The notes below the pieces were generated by a model. The model saw only the letters and a list, made by a program, of their open reading frames with translations. It was not told where the DNA came from and did no database searches. Shown here piece by piece: positions 9,398 through 17,478 of a DNA stretch of 64,000 bases. The number at the start of each line of letters is the position of its first letter. The first letter of the stretch is position 1. Position numbers and translations under genes: made by a program. The DNA comes from Nitrobacter sp. Nb-311A. GTDB taxonomy: Bacteria > Pseudomonadota > Alphaproteobacteria > Rhizobiales > Xanthobacteraceae. The stretch lies in NCBI RefSeq assembly GCF_000152905.1, contig NZ_CH672421.1:1-64000 (forward strand), in the 5' to 3' direction.

Positions 9398-9556
9398 ATG
9401 AGCCAGATTAGGTCGCTCCTTGCAAATAAAAACTATGCGCAAGCCTATGACGTAGCTTTGAACGATCTCAACGGGACGTATGGCGGGTTAGAACTCAACG
9501 CCAATGATCAAGACGTGGTCCATTGGCTCGACATCGCACAACAGGTGAACTCCGGC
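9398..9556 (+). pseudogene. Hypothetical gene fragment
   Basis: From ATG 9398 about 53 residues look like a genuine helical protein (MSQIRSLLANKNYAQAYDVA, LNGTYGGLELNANDQDVVHW, LDIAQQVNSG). After that the frame becomes Cys/Phe/Ser-rich and runs into the antisense of another remnant, so the original C terminus seems lost. I do not recognise a family. The end given is where the protein-like character stops, not a stop codon. Confidence 0.3.
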
Positions 9557-9712
9557 TCACAGTGTTGCCGCAAATTCTCATTCGCGCCAATAACCAAGCC
9601 GCAGTTGCATATGAGAAAAGTCAAACAATCGATGTTTTTGGACAGGAGCAACAGGCCTCTTCGAACGCCGTCGCCAAGGAGTTTTTTTAAAGGTATAAGT
9701 GCTGACAATGCG

Positions 9713-9987
9713 CTACCCGATTTTAGCACAATTCAAAGGTTCGACGCCGGGGCAGGGCCTTGCGTCTCTTGGCATCAGCGCTGCCGGCTGGTCGGCGCGG
9801 TTCAGTTGTTCGGTGAGCCGTTTCTTCTCAGCGTCTTTTTGGGCAGCTATTGCCAAAGGTTCAGCAAAGCGCCGCTTGCGTTCCTCACGCTGACATACCA
9901 ATCGTCGAATAACGTCTCGATCAGTTTGATCAGGACGTTCGCTTCCCCTTCCTCGATGGGGATGATCAGATCAACGTCCTTTTCCAT
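9713..9987 (-). pseudogene. Frame-shifted small rhizobial hypothetical gene
   Basis: The minus strand opens at ATG 9987 with MEKDVDLIIPIEEGEANVLI, then KLIETLFDDWYV, after which the first frame becomes nonsense. The sensible continuation lies in another frame (CQREERKRRFAEPLAIAAQK, DAEKKRLTEQLN), ending at 9713. A one- or two-base indel near 9895 joins the parts into a charged, helical protein of about 90 residues that resembles hypotheticals in Bradyrhizobium-type genomes. Function unknown. A sequencing error at the junction would give the same picture. Confidence 0.5.
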
Positions 9988-10303
9988 ATGAGCGCCGAGG
10001 CTGAAAATTTTAACTGATCTTCATCGCCGCATCGACGGTGGGTACTCCGGCAAGAGCATAAATCAGGAGGACTGCCGGTCTGACGGGGGCATCAAGAGAA
10101 AGACCGGCAGCCCGTGCCGGAGAAGTTAGCCGGCGCACAATCCTATCTGAAATATACAAGTGTATACAATGCGACTGACTGTCGTTCTGGTGGGCGCGAG
10201 GCCCTGTGTCTTGGATTAACGCCGTCGCGCAACTGAGCTGAGGTTCCAGGCATCTCTGGCCCTGAGAGCCACGTTTGGCACGACGTTCTTTCCAGGGAGG
10301 AAA
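9988..10303. other. Gene-free stretch with a hairpin
   Basis: No supportable frame. A perfect inverted repeat with 10-bp arms, CTGCCGGTCT at 10072-10081 and AGACCGGCAG at 10101-10110 with a 19-nt loop, is the only structure. No T-run follows on either strand, so I do not call it a terminator. Confidence 0.5.
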
Positions 10304-10660
10304 CTATTTGAGATTTTTACGCATTCTTACGCAGGCCATTGGTTGTCTGTTGCTGAGGATGTGCTCGCAATGCTCGCGAACCTCATATCCGTGCGCGGCG
10401 TAGAAGGGTTCAGCCGTCACGGAAGAGTCTACGTCCAAAACCGTTAGATTCTGTTTACGCGCTTCTTGCTCAAGTTCTCGAATAAGCGCCGAGGCCACCC
10501 CCTTCCGGCTGGCTGCGGGGGTAACATAACAAGCGCGCAGCTCATTGTTCTTAGCAAAAAGAACACCAACTCCAACGACGCAGCCATCTTCCAAAAAAGA
10601 TCGCGCGTCCTCCGGATGCGTTCCTCGAATAAACCCGTCGGTCCGCACCGTGGGTCGCAC
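10304..10660 (-). CDS. GNAT family N-acetyltransferase, N-terminally short
   Basis: Transfers an acetyl group from acetyl-CoA to an unknown amine. The acetyl-CoA loop is clear: ACYVTPAASRKGVASALIRE followed by LEQEARKQNLTVLDVDSS and AEPFYAAHGYEVREH. With the GTG at 10660 the protein has 118 residues, whereas single-domain GNATs are usually about 150. The first strand and helices of the fold are largely missing. An in-frame TAG lies about 27 bases upstream, and the codons between (LAFDFCDR) still look in frame. It may be a decayed gene that has lost its 5' end, in keeping with its neighbours. Confidence 0.65.
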   Translation of the reverse strand: MRPTVRTDGFIRGTHPEDARSFLEDGCVVGVGVLFAKNNELRACYVTPAASRKGVASALIRELEQEARKQNLTVLDVDSSVTAEPFYAAHGYEVREHCEHILSNRQPMACVRMRKNLK

Positions 10661-11181
10661 CCTGTCGCAAAAGTCAAAAGCTAGCCGCGGCTACAATGAG
10701 TCCGGACCCGACGAGTGACGCCAAAAGTCCAAAACTACCCGCGAAAAGGAACAGATTGCTCGTCGGTTCCTGGGGCATTCGATCATCGCTGCTGTCACCC
10801 ATGCTGACCATCCTGATTTTCTAGCGTTACACCATTGGCGCCGGGCTGTTCTTTGCGGCCGGCTGGAAGCTACCAAGCTTGGGAGCTATCCGATGAAGGG
10901 CCAACGCCTGATGCTCAGGATGCGTTCCTGGATCGTGATCACCCGGCCGGGAAAAATCGATAGCCTTCCGGCTGCTCGCCAAAAAGGCCCGCCGGGGCAG
11001 ATCAACAGCGGGCCTGATCGGGGTCGGGGATCATGGAGTGTGGGTCCACCCGTTCCGGTTGAATCAATGCAGATAGAGGGAAAGTTGTTCCCGCGTTAAC
11101 GTCGCGGCCGGGAGATATTTTCGCCGCGTCAGCATGGCGCCGGGGGCGCCAAAGTTTCTAACGGCGGAGCCGGGCAGTGTT
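10661..11181. other. Intergenic stretch containing a minus-strand terminator
   Basis: Nothing coding is supportable here; short frames on both strands are low quality. The only clear signal is the terminator-like hairpin at 10981-11014, listed separately. Confidence 0.5.
10981..11014 (-). terminator. Rho-independent terminator on the minus strand
   Basis: Read on the minus strand: GGCCCGC (11014-11008), a 15-nt loop, GCGGGCC (10992-10986), then TTTTT (10985-10981). Perfect 7-bp G/C stem followed by a T-run. It sits 168 bp beyond the stop of the DUF2188-like gene and probably ends that transcription unit. Confidence 0.7.
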
Positions 11182-11367
11182 TTAATGCCCGGCTTCGCCC
11201 GTTACGCTGATGTGAACTTCGTCGCCCTCCCGAATAGCCACCGACGCGGCCCCTACTGCCGCTTCGAACGCGGCCTCCTTCGTGGCATATTCGTGGTCTG
11301 CTTTCCCGTCGTGAAGCACAATCCACGACCGACCCTTTTCGAAGACTTCGTAACTGGCCAATCCCAT
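11182..11367 (-). CDS. Small DUF2188-like protein
   Basis: 61 residues from ATG 11367 (MGLASYEVFEKGRSWIVLHD), preceded by AGGAG at a good distance; an ATG five codons upstream would overlap that ribosome site. The body has the short beta-beta-alpha pattern of DUF2188-type proteins: an aromatic strand, a glycine turn, EYATKEAAFEAAVGAAS and a final strand EVHISVTG. No signal peptide. Function unknown. It follows a small membrane-protein gene by 36 bp, probably in one operon, and looks like the small stress-associated proteins frequent in Bradyrhizobium-group genomes. Confidence 0.75.
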   Translation of the reverse strand: MGLASYEVFEKGRSWIVLHDGKADHEYATKEAAFEAAVGAASVAIREGDEVHISVTGEAGH

Positions 11368-11403
11368 GTTGCGCTCCTGCATTGTGGCTACTGCTGCTGC
11401 GGA

Positions 11404-11556
11404 TCAAGATGCAAAGTACGTCATATAGACGACGATGAAGGCCGCCACGACCAGTCCCGTGCTTGCGAGGAGTACGTTTCGTATCGTAGGGCCGCGCTCA
11501 GCGCCTCGCGCCTCGGTTGCGGTTTCAACAATCCGTCCGTTTTCTTCCGTTGGCAT
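11404..11556 (-). CDS. Small single-pass membrane protein
   Basis: 50 residues from ATG 11556, with GGAG about ten bases upstream (GGAGAACAACAAATG). N-terminal half is polar and acidic (MPTEENGRIVETATEARGAE); the C-terminal half is one hydrophobic helix (VLLASTGLVVAAFIVVYMTY). Similar tiny proteins occur in rhizobia. Function unknown. It lies just upstream of the DUF2188-like gene and downstream of the PRC-barrel gene on the same strand, with gaps of 36 and 44 bp, so all three may be co-transcribed. Confidence 0.65.
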   Translation of the reverse strand: MPTEENGRIVETATEARGAERGPTIRNVLLASTGLVVAAFIVVYMTYFAS

Positions 11557-11600
11557 TTGTTGTTCTCCACTGTGAGAGCCAGGGTCCCGGTTCGCGATTC

Positions 11601-12044
11601 TCAGCCGGGACGGATGACTTCATCGTTGTAGTAATCGTCCAGTTCGGCGTATCGGGCATCCCAGTCGAAGATGGTCTCGGTGCCGTGCTTTGGAGCACCT
11701 TTCAGCCGGTTCTCACTGATGTCGGAATGGTAGCCGTCGACATTGGAATCATATCGCAGCACCTTCCACGGCACCGGGAACTGGTCAGTGCCGAATCCCA
11801 GAAACCCGCCGAAGTTGAGTACAGCGTAGGCGATTTCACCGGTTCTCTTGTCGATCATGACGTGATCGATCGACCCTACCTTCTTCTTGTCGGCGCCATA
11901 GACGGCTTTTCCAGACTCTTTATCGCTGGCGGTCAGGTGACCCGAGGGACGCGCGTTATCGGGGGCAGGCGGCGGATGATCGCCTTGCGGGTCCTGGTAC
12001 ACGTCTCTACCCTGACTGGGCCGCTTTTCGGGATCGTTACTCAT
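11601..12044 (-). CDS. PRC-barrel domain protein
   Basis: 147 residues. The first 40 are disordered and proline-rich (RPSQGRDVYQDPQGDHPPP). A PRC-barrel follows: KAVYGADKKKVGSIDHVMID, RTGEIAYAVLNFGGFLGFGT, FPVPWKVLRYDSNVDGYHSD. Free-standing PRC-barrel proteins of this type are typical envelope or stress-response proteins in Alphaproteobacteria. Their role is not defined. Upstream on the minus strand, GGAAC at 12104-12100 and ATT 17 bases later resemble an EcfG promoter with one mismatch in the -10 element, so general-stress control is plausible but not secure. Confidence 0.85.
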   Translation of the reverse strand: MSNDPEKRPSQGRDVYQDPQGDHPPPAPDNARPSGHLTASDKESGKAVYGADKKKVGSIDHVMIDKRTGEIAYAVLNFGGFLGFGTDQFPVPWKVLRYDSNVDGYHSDISENRLKGAPKHGTETIFDWDARYAELDDYYNDEVIRPG

Positions 12045-12443
12045 GGGCGCGCTCCTTCTTTAGGCACAGGGACCCGGTCAATCTCCAGTGCGTCCCTTCG
12101 TTCCTTTATTCGGCACAGTCGGGCCGTGAATCTCTTAAGGTGATGAGCAAAAGGTCCGGTCAGCACGAAAAGCTGACGGGAACGGCCTGTCGAACCATGC
12201 CCAGTGTTCGAAAGGTTCCAAGCGGACAGCTAAATTAAAGAAGACTCGCTGTTCCGTGTTTGACGCGCTCATGTTCGGAACATCGCAGCGTGGCACGTCG
12301 TATTTATCGGTGTGACGATAATTATTTCCTTCAGCCGTCGCTGACATGGCTGACGGACACCGATAGGCGATTGACGATCTACGCTCAGGTGTCCCACAGC
12401 GTGGCGCGCATCGACCAAAAAGGAAGATTCTGGTGACTGATGC
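12045..12443. other. Intergenic stretch between PRC-barrel gene and a small membrane-protein gene
   Basis: No supportable gene. The first 60 bases carry the possible EcfG-type promoter of the PRC-barrel gene (GGAAC at 12104-12100, minus strand). The rest shows nothing I can name. Confidence 0.45.
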
Positions 12444-12659
12444 CTATTTCCCTGTGGGCGGCGGGTTGATCGAGCGTTTCACCCACTGACCAAGAACGTA
12501 AGAGACCACAAATATGACGGTGGCGATTAACGCGATCGTTAAATCCGCAGATTGATCTTTAAGCACCCTGGCAAGGATGTAGACGCCGGCGAGCCCGACT
12601 CCAAAGACAGCTAGCGAGGCGACTTCGGCAATGAATTTCCGGGTCAATTTGGTTTCCAT
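12444..12659 (-). CDS. Small two-pass membrane protein
   Basis: 71 residues starting METKLTRKFIAEVASL. Two hydrophobic helices, about residues 14-32 (VASLAVFGVGLAGVYILA) and 41-60 (LTIALIATVIFVVSYVLGQW), are followed by a basic tail ending NPPPTGK. The pattern predicts a small inner-membrane protein with no recognisable enzyme motif. It is separated from the PRC-barrel gene by 400 bp and may be a separate unit. A dispersed repeat copy lies just upstream. Confidence 0.7.
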   Translation of the reverse strand: METKLTRKFIAEVASLAVFGVGLAGVYILARVLKDQSADLTIALIATVIFVVSYVLGQWVKRSINPPPTGK

Positions 12660-13112
12660 GGGCGATGAGCTCCGGGTTATGAGAACTAAAGCCGCCCCCG
12701 ATATGGAGCCGTTCGGCTTCTGACGAAATCAGAAGCGCGGCTCTATGATTCTGATCTGACGCATTTTCTTCACACGAACCAGTATCTGCCCTCGCGCCAA
12801 GCTCAGGGACATGCTTCGCACGAAAACGCTATAGGATATCACCAATAGAATATCGAGACCATTTGGCCCGCAATCTCATTAGCAATAAGATGAGTTGGAC
12901 GCGGCCTATCAGGTTCTCCCGCATCTATTCATTTGAACTGCACGGCAATTCCTGGTCAGCGGGCCGCTTACTTTGGTCACCGCCGTGCCGAAGCTATCAA
13001 GACCCGCCTCATTGCAGCCGGTGGTGGCGGATGGCAAACTCCATACCAGCAGCAATGTTGATCCCGTTTGGTTGCGCGCGTTCTATCCGATGGTGGGAAA
13101 GGAGAAGCCGAG
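12660..13112. other. Intergenic stretch holding a dispersed repeat copy
   Basis: Contains repeat copy A (12711-12830) and otherwise no supportable gene. The MaoC gene has a good ribosome site (AAAGGAG at 13098-13104) at the right end, but I see no clear promoter hexamers. Confidence 0.45.
12711..12830 (-). repeat. Dispersed intergenic repeat, copy A (long form)
   Basis: Minus-strand copy of an element seen five times in this window. Its core on the minus strand is GTGAAGAAAATGCGTCAGAT, followed by a GCTTCTGATTTCGTCAGAAG palindrome. Like copy B it carries about 30 extra bases between the AGCGTTTTCG end and the GGTTCG block. It lies just upstream of the small two-pass membrane-protein gene. 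Confidence 0.75.
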
Positions 13113-13565
13113 ATGGCCGGACTGTACTTTGAGCAGTTTTCCGTCGGGCAGACGTTTGTTCACGAAATTCGGCGAACCGTCACCGACATGGACAACATTC
13201 TGTTCTCCTCGCTCACCTGCAATCCGGCGGCGGTGCACATCGATCACGAATATGCCAAATCGACTGAATTCGGTAAGCCGCTGATCAATTCCATCTTTAC
13301 GCTGGGACTTATTATTGGCCTTTCGGTGCAGGACACGACTCTCGGAACCACGGTCGCAAACCTCGGCATGGAGGAAACCAGATTTCCTCGTCCGGTATTC
13401 GCGGGCGATACATTGCGCGCGGAGTCGAAAGTGGCCTCGGTTCGCGTCAGCAAGTCGCGTCCAACGCAGGGTATCGTTACTTTCGAGCATCGTGGATACA
13501 ATCAACGAGACGAAGAGGTGGTGTTCTGCCGCCGCAATGCGCTGATGATACGGAGGCCGGCATGA
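13113..13565 (+). CDS. MaoC family dehydratase
   Basis: 150 residues from ATG 13113 (MAGLYFEQFSVGQTFVHEIR) behind AAAGGAGA. Hot-dog fold enoyl-CoA hydratase of the MaoC type; the catalytic-region signature CNPAAVHIDHEYAKSTEFGK is clear. Its stop overlaps the start of a CitE-like lyase gene by four bases, so the pair is translated together. Such MaoC/CitE pairs act on branched or dicarboxylic acyl-CoA esters, for example mesaconyl-CoA hydration before lyase cleavage. The precise substrate cannot be read from sequence. Acts in the cytoplasm. Confidence 0.87.
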   Translation: MAGLYFEQFSVGQTFVHEIRRTVTDMDNILFSSLTCNPAAVHIDHEYAKSTEFGKPLINSIFTLGLIIGLSVQDTTLGTTVANLGMEETRFPRPVFAGDTLRAESKVASVRVSKSRPTQGIVTFEHRGYNQRDEEVVFCRRNALMIRRPA

Positions 13566-14479
13566 AGTGGCGCTCGCTTCTTTTCGTCCCGGCTGACAGC
13601 GAACGCAAGTTCGCGCGGGCCGAGACTTGCGGTGCGGATGCGCTAGTCCTGGATCTGGAAGACTCGGTTGCATCCGGCCGCAAGGCAGTTGCGCGTGACG
13701 CGGTCAAGAGCCTTCTCGGCGCGGCGGCGCGGGACTGGACATTTCTGGTGCGGATCAATTCGCTCGGAACGGGCCTGACGCTGGCTGATCTCGCCGCTGT
13801 CGTCAGACCGGGACTGGACGGTATCCTGATTCCGAAGGTCAACGGCATTCAGGACGTCGAGCGGATATCGCACTATGTCGACGTCCTGGAGGTAGCTGCG
13901 GGTATTCCGGCCGGGCATGTTAAGCTGCTGACGATCGTCACCGAAACGCCGGCTGCGATGCTTGGCTTTGCCCGTTATGCCGCGCCGGTCCCAAGGCCGG
14001 ACTCAAGGCTGGTGGCGATGACATGGGGCGCGGAAGACCTCAGTGTCGCGCTCGGCGCACTGGCCAATAAAGAACCCAACGGCGACTGGACGTTCCCATA
14101 CCGGCTCGCGCGGGCTCAATGCCTGTTCGCGGCCGGCGCGGCCGGCGTTCTTGCGCTGGATACGCTGTACGGTGATTACAAGGATCAGGCCGGACTCGCC
14201 GAGAGTTGCCGCGTCGCCCGCCGCGACGGGTTCGTCGGACGACTTGCGATCCATCCGGACCAGGTCGCCACCATCAACGCCTGCTTCACGCCATCCGACG
14301 CCGATTTGGCGCACGCCCGCCGTGTCGTCGCGGCTTTCGCCAGTCAGCCTGACGTCGGCACTGTGGGCATCGACGGCAAGATGTATGACGTTCCGCATCT
14401 GATCGCGGCGAAACGAACGCTGGCTTCGGCTGGTGAATCTGCCGACCATCCAGGCGTCAAGACTCGCAATCCTATTTGA
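13562..14479 (+). CDS. HpcH/HpaI aldolase family CoA ester lyase (CitE-like)
   Basis: 305 residues, start ATGA-overlapped with the MaoC gene. TIM-barrel CitE-like lyase: SLLFVPADSERKFARAETCG, ADALVLDLEDSVASGRKAVA (Mg-binding Asp/Glu region), FLVRINSLGTGLTLADL (substrate Arg), and GFVGRLAIHPDQVATINACF near the C terminus. The family includes malyl-CoA, citramalyl-CoA and related lyases and malyl-CoA thioesterase. With a MaoC hydratase beside it, a role in cleaving or forming a 3-hydroxy dicarboxylic acyl-CoA is likely. No citrate lyase alpha or gamma subunit is nearby, so it is not a citrate lyase component. Confidence 0.88.
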   Translation: MKWRSLLFVPADSERKFARAETCGADALVLDLEDSVASGRKAVARDAVKSLLGAAARDWTFLVRINSLGTGLTLADLAAVVRPGLDGILIPKVNGIQDVERISHYVDVLEVAAGIPAGHVKLLTIVTETPAAMLGFARYAAPVPRPDSRLVAMTWGAEDLSVALGALANKEPNGDWTFPYRLARAQCLFAAGAAGVLALDTLYGDYKDQAGLAESCRVARRDGFVGRLAIHPDQVATINACFTPSDADLAHARRVVAAFASQPDVGTVGIDGKMYDVPHLIAAKRTLASAGESADHPGVKTRNPI

Positions 14480-14772
14480 CGGCATCCCTTTTAGCTGATG
14501 TCGAAAGCTGGCGGCGACAGGGCTGCGGCAGTCATTTATTGTTACTTCGGGGATGAGAGAACCAATTTCGGTGAGTTCAGGGTGTCCCGCGTCCAGAACG
14601 CAATGTGTCGTATGACCCGAGCGATTGCGAGCCGCGGATTCGCGGGGAGTGGCAATCGTCGGCGGGTTCGTGCAAGACAACGGCGCGGTGCGAAGCCCGC
14701 GGCAGAGAACAGACAATGCTTGGAGGCGATATGACAGACGCTCAGACCATACAGAGTTGGTCGGTTTGACAA

Positions 14773-15993
14773 ATGGTAGAAGCACCGATTCTAATCGTCG
14801 GCGCCGGCCATGCCGGCTTTCAGCTTGCCGTTTCGCTTCGTCAGGCCGGGTACGAGGGGCCCGTCGGTCTGATCAATGACGAGCCGCATCTGCCTTACCA
14901 GCGGCCGCCGCTCTCGAAAGCCTATCTGAAAGGCGGTGGAAGCCCGGATTCGGTGATGTTCAGGCCGGAGAAATTCTATCACGATCAGCGCATCGAACTG
15001 ATTGCCGATCGCGCCGTCGCCATCGACCGCAGTGCGCTTCAACTCGTCTGCGCATCCGGTGCTTCCCGGCCTTATAAACATCTCGTACTGGCGATGGGCG
15101 CGCGAAACCGTTTGCTCGACATTCCCAACGCCGGTCTGGAGGATGTCCTCTACCTGCGATCGCTTGACGAGAGCGAGAAGCTGCGGCGGCTCTTTGCCAC
15201 CAGGCGGCGAGCGGTGGTCGTGGGGGCGGGCTTTATTGGTCTCGAATTCGCGGCGACCGCGCGCGCCAAGGGCCTTGAGGTCGATGTCGTGGAGCTTGCG
15301 CCGCGCGTGATGGCGCGCGCGGTTACGCCGGAGATCTCGGAGTTTTTTCAGCGTCGCCACACCGAAGCGGGGATCCGCCTTCATTTCGGGGCGCAGGTGA
15401 CGAGCATCACCAGCAACGACGGTCGCGTGACAGGCGTCACCCTGAGCGACGGCAGGCCGATCGCAGCCGATCTCGTGGTCGTCGGCGTCGGCGTTTTGCC
15501 CAACGTCGAATTGGCGGCAGATGCGGATCTTCCGGTGGCCTCCGGCATCATCGTGGATGAGAATCTGCTCACCGCCGACCCGAATATTTCAGCGATCGGC
15601 GATTGTGCGCTGTTTGAGAGCGTACGTTTCGGTGCGCCGCTTCGGCTCGAATCGGTGCAGAATGCGACCGATCAGGCCCGCTGCGTAGCGGCGCGGCTGA
15701 CCGGTGTCATCAAGAGCTATGACGGTTTTCCGTGGTTCTGGAGCGATCAGGGACCTGACAAGCTGCAAATCGCGGGCCTGACAACCGGCTACGATCAAGT
15801 CGTTGTGCGTGGTGACGCCGGGCAGGGATCATTCTCCGCGTTCTGTTACAAGGGTGGTCGCCTGATCGGAATCGAATCGGTCAACCGCGCGTCGGATCAC
15901 GTCTTCGGCCGCCGCTTTCTGGCCGTGAACGGTTCGATACCGCCGGAGCAGGCTGCCGATCCCGCTTACGATCTCAAGCAGGCGCTTGTCTGA
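14773..15993 (+). CDS. FAD-dependent ferredoxin reductase (rhodocoxin/putidaredoxin-reductase type)
   Basis: 406 residues. Transfers electrons from NAD(P)H through FAD to a small ferredoxin serving a P450 or oxygenase. FAD motif GAGHAG at residues 10-15, NAD-binding GAGFIG at 151-156, second FAD motif ISAIGDCALF near 275, and the C-terminal reductase domain (PWFWSDQGPDKLQIAGL). It stands alone, 290 bp after the CoA lyase gene. The P450-ferredoxin pair at 25.9-27.4 kb lacks a reductase and is the obvious client; in Rhodopseudomonas the P450 reductase gene is likewise unlinked. The pairing is inference. Confidence 0.9.
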   Translation: MVEAPILIVGAGHAGFQLAVSLRQAGYEGPVGLINDEPHLPYQRPPLSKAYLKGGGSPDSVMFRPEKFYHDQRIELIADRAVAIDRSALQLVCASGASRPYKHLVLAMGARNRLLDIPNAGLEDVLYLRSLDESEKLRRLFATRRRAVVVGAGFIGLEFAATARAKGLEVDVVELAPRVMARAVTPEISEFFQRRHTEAGIRLHFGAQVTSITSNDGRVTGVTLSDGRPIAADLVVVGVGVLPNVELAADADLPVASGIIVDENLLTADPNISAIGDCALFESVRFGAPLRLESVQNATDQARCVAARLTGVIKSYDGFPWFWSDQGPDKLQIAGLTTGYDQVVVRGDAGQGSFSAFCYKGGRLIGIESVNRASDHVFGRRFLAVNGSIPPEQAADPAYDLKQALV

Positions 15994-16089
15994 AATTCTG
16001 CCGGCATTGGGGCCATCCCCTGTCGGCCGGTCCAGGCTCGATCTGGGCGGCGGATGGCCGCCAGTCAGGATCACGAAAGGGAGAGAACG

Positions 16090-17349
16090 ATGACGGTTTA
16101 CGCCGGCCCGGTCTTCGACATGGCGGTTCAGCAGTTCGGGGTCATTGCCAATCATCTGTCGATCCCGATGGACGAGCGAGAGCGTATTCTAATGCCCAAG
16201 CGAGCCATTACGATTTCCTGCCCGGTTCATCGCGACGACGGATCGATCGTGGTCTTCGAGGGATACCGCGTGCAGCATCACCTCACGCTGGGTCCGACAA
16301 AGGGCGGAACGCGCTTTGCGCCGTGTGTGGACCTCGGCGAAGTGGCCGCTCTCGCCATCTGGATGAGCTGGAAATGCGCGCTGGTCGGATTGCCCTATGG
16401 CGGAGCCAAAGGCGGCGTCAGGGTCGATCCCCAATCGATCTCGATGCGCGAACTGGAAGGGCTGTCGCGCCGTTACATGCAGGAGATGATTCCGTTCGTC
16501 GGGCCGCACACGGATGTAATGGCGCCGGACATGGGCACGAACGAACAGGTGATGGCCTGGTTCATGGATACCTATTCCATGTATCAGGGGCGCACCGTCA
16601 CCGAGATCGTCACCGGCAAGCCCGTAAGCTCGGGCGGCACGCTGGGGCGTCGCGAGGCTACCGGCCGCGGCGTCGCCCATCTCGCTCGCCGCGTCATGAA
16701 CGAACTCGACATCGTGTTCGGGAATGCGACCGCCGTCGTTCAGGGCTTCGGCAACGTCGGGTCCCATGCGGCGCTGGAGCTTTACAATTCCGGCGTCAAA
16801 ATCATCGCGGTGAGCGATCACACCGGTGCGCTTTATGACAGGAAAGGTTTGGATGTTCCCGCGCTCCTGCGCCACGCCGGGATGCATGGAAGTATTGCGG
16901 GATATTCCAACCAGCTTCAGTACGATCCCGAGGCGATCCTCACGCTGCCCTGTGACGTACTCGTTCCCGCCGCGGTGGAGCGTGTGATTAATGCGCACGT
17001 CGCTGAGAACCTGAAATGCCGCATTCTGGCCGAGGGCGCCAACGGGCCAACGACGCCTGAAGCCGATCTGATCCTGGAGACGCGTCAGCAGGAAATTTTT
17101 CTGATCCCCGACATCCTCTGCAATTCCGGTGGGGTGGTGGTCAGCTACTTCGAATGGGTTCAGGATTTGCAGCAACTGTTCTGGGAAGAAGACGAGGTGA
17201 CGCGCCGCGAATACCAGATCCTTGATCGCGCCTTCGGGCTGATGGTCGATCGTGCGAAAAGAGACAATATCCCGCATCGCACCGCGGCGATGGCGCTGGG
17301 CGTGGAGAAGGTGCGGGCGGCGAAGGCAACACGGGGACTTTTTCCGTAG
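16090..17349 (+). CDS. Glu/Leu/Phe/Val family (glutamate) dehydrogenase
   Basis: 419 residues from ATG 16090 (MTVYAGPVFDMAVQQFGVIA), six bases after GGGAGA; an upstream ATG at 16054 has no ribosome site. Reversible oxidative deamination of glutamate to 2-oxoglutarate. Substrate and catalytic lysines are visible in GPTKGGTR (Lys71), MSWKCALVG (Lys95) and PYGGAKGGV (Lys107). The Rossmann motif VVQGFGNVGSHAA and ILAEGANGPTTPEAD identify the C-terminal coenzyme domain. Length is usual for the roughly 420-residue hexameric class. It is a single-gene unit between the ferredoxin reductase and the TetR regulator. Confidence 0.92.
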   Translation: MTVYAGPVFDMAVQQFGVIANHLSIPMDERERILMPKRAITISCPVHRDDGSIVVFEGYRVQHHLTLGPTKGGTRFAPCVDLGEVAALAIWMSWKCALVGLPYGGAKGGVRVDPQSISMRELEGLSRRYMQEMIPFVGPHTDVMAPDMGTNEQVMAWFMDTYSMYQGRTVTEIVTGKPVSSGGTLGRREATGRGVAHLARRVMNELDIVFGNATAVVQGFGNVGSHAALELYNSGVKIIAVSDHTGALYDRKGLDVPALLRHAGMHGSIAGYSNQLQYDPEAILTLPCDVLVPAAVERVINAHVAENLKCRILAEGANGPTTPEADLILETRQQEIFLIPDILCNSGGVVVSYFEWVQDLQQLFWEEDEVTRREYQILDRAFGLMVDRAKRDNIPHRTAAMALGVEKVRAAKATRGLFP

Positions 17350-17456
17350 CCGCGACCCGCCGCATTTGTCGTCCTCCGGTATCGGGCGACCGCCTGGGAT
17401 CATTTTCGCTCTAAATTGAAATGATGCGGTGCAACATTCTTCTTGACTAAGCTCAA

Positions 17457-17472
17457 GTGAGTGCTTACTCAC
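17457..17472. promoter_or_regulatory. Perfect 16-bp palindrome, likely TetR operator
   Basis: GTGAGT-GCTT-ACTCAC, a perfect inverted repeat ending six bases before the tetR ATG at 17479 and nine bases downstream of a TTGACT at 17443-17448. Size and symmetry fit an AcrR/TetR operator. Placement suggests autoregulation of the TetR-HlyD-RND operon. Inference from position and symmetry only. Confidence 0.65.
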
Positions 17473-17478
17473 GTCCCT

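Noticed and set aside
10072-10110. 10-bp-arm hairpin as a terminator or attachment site
   Set aside because: No T-run, no integrase, no duplicated flank; kept as an unexplained structure.
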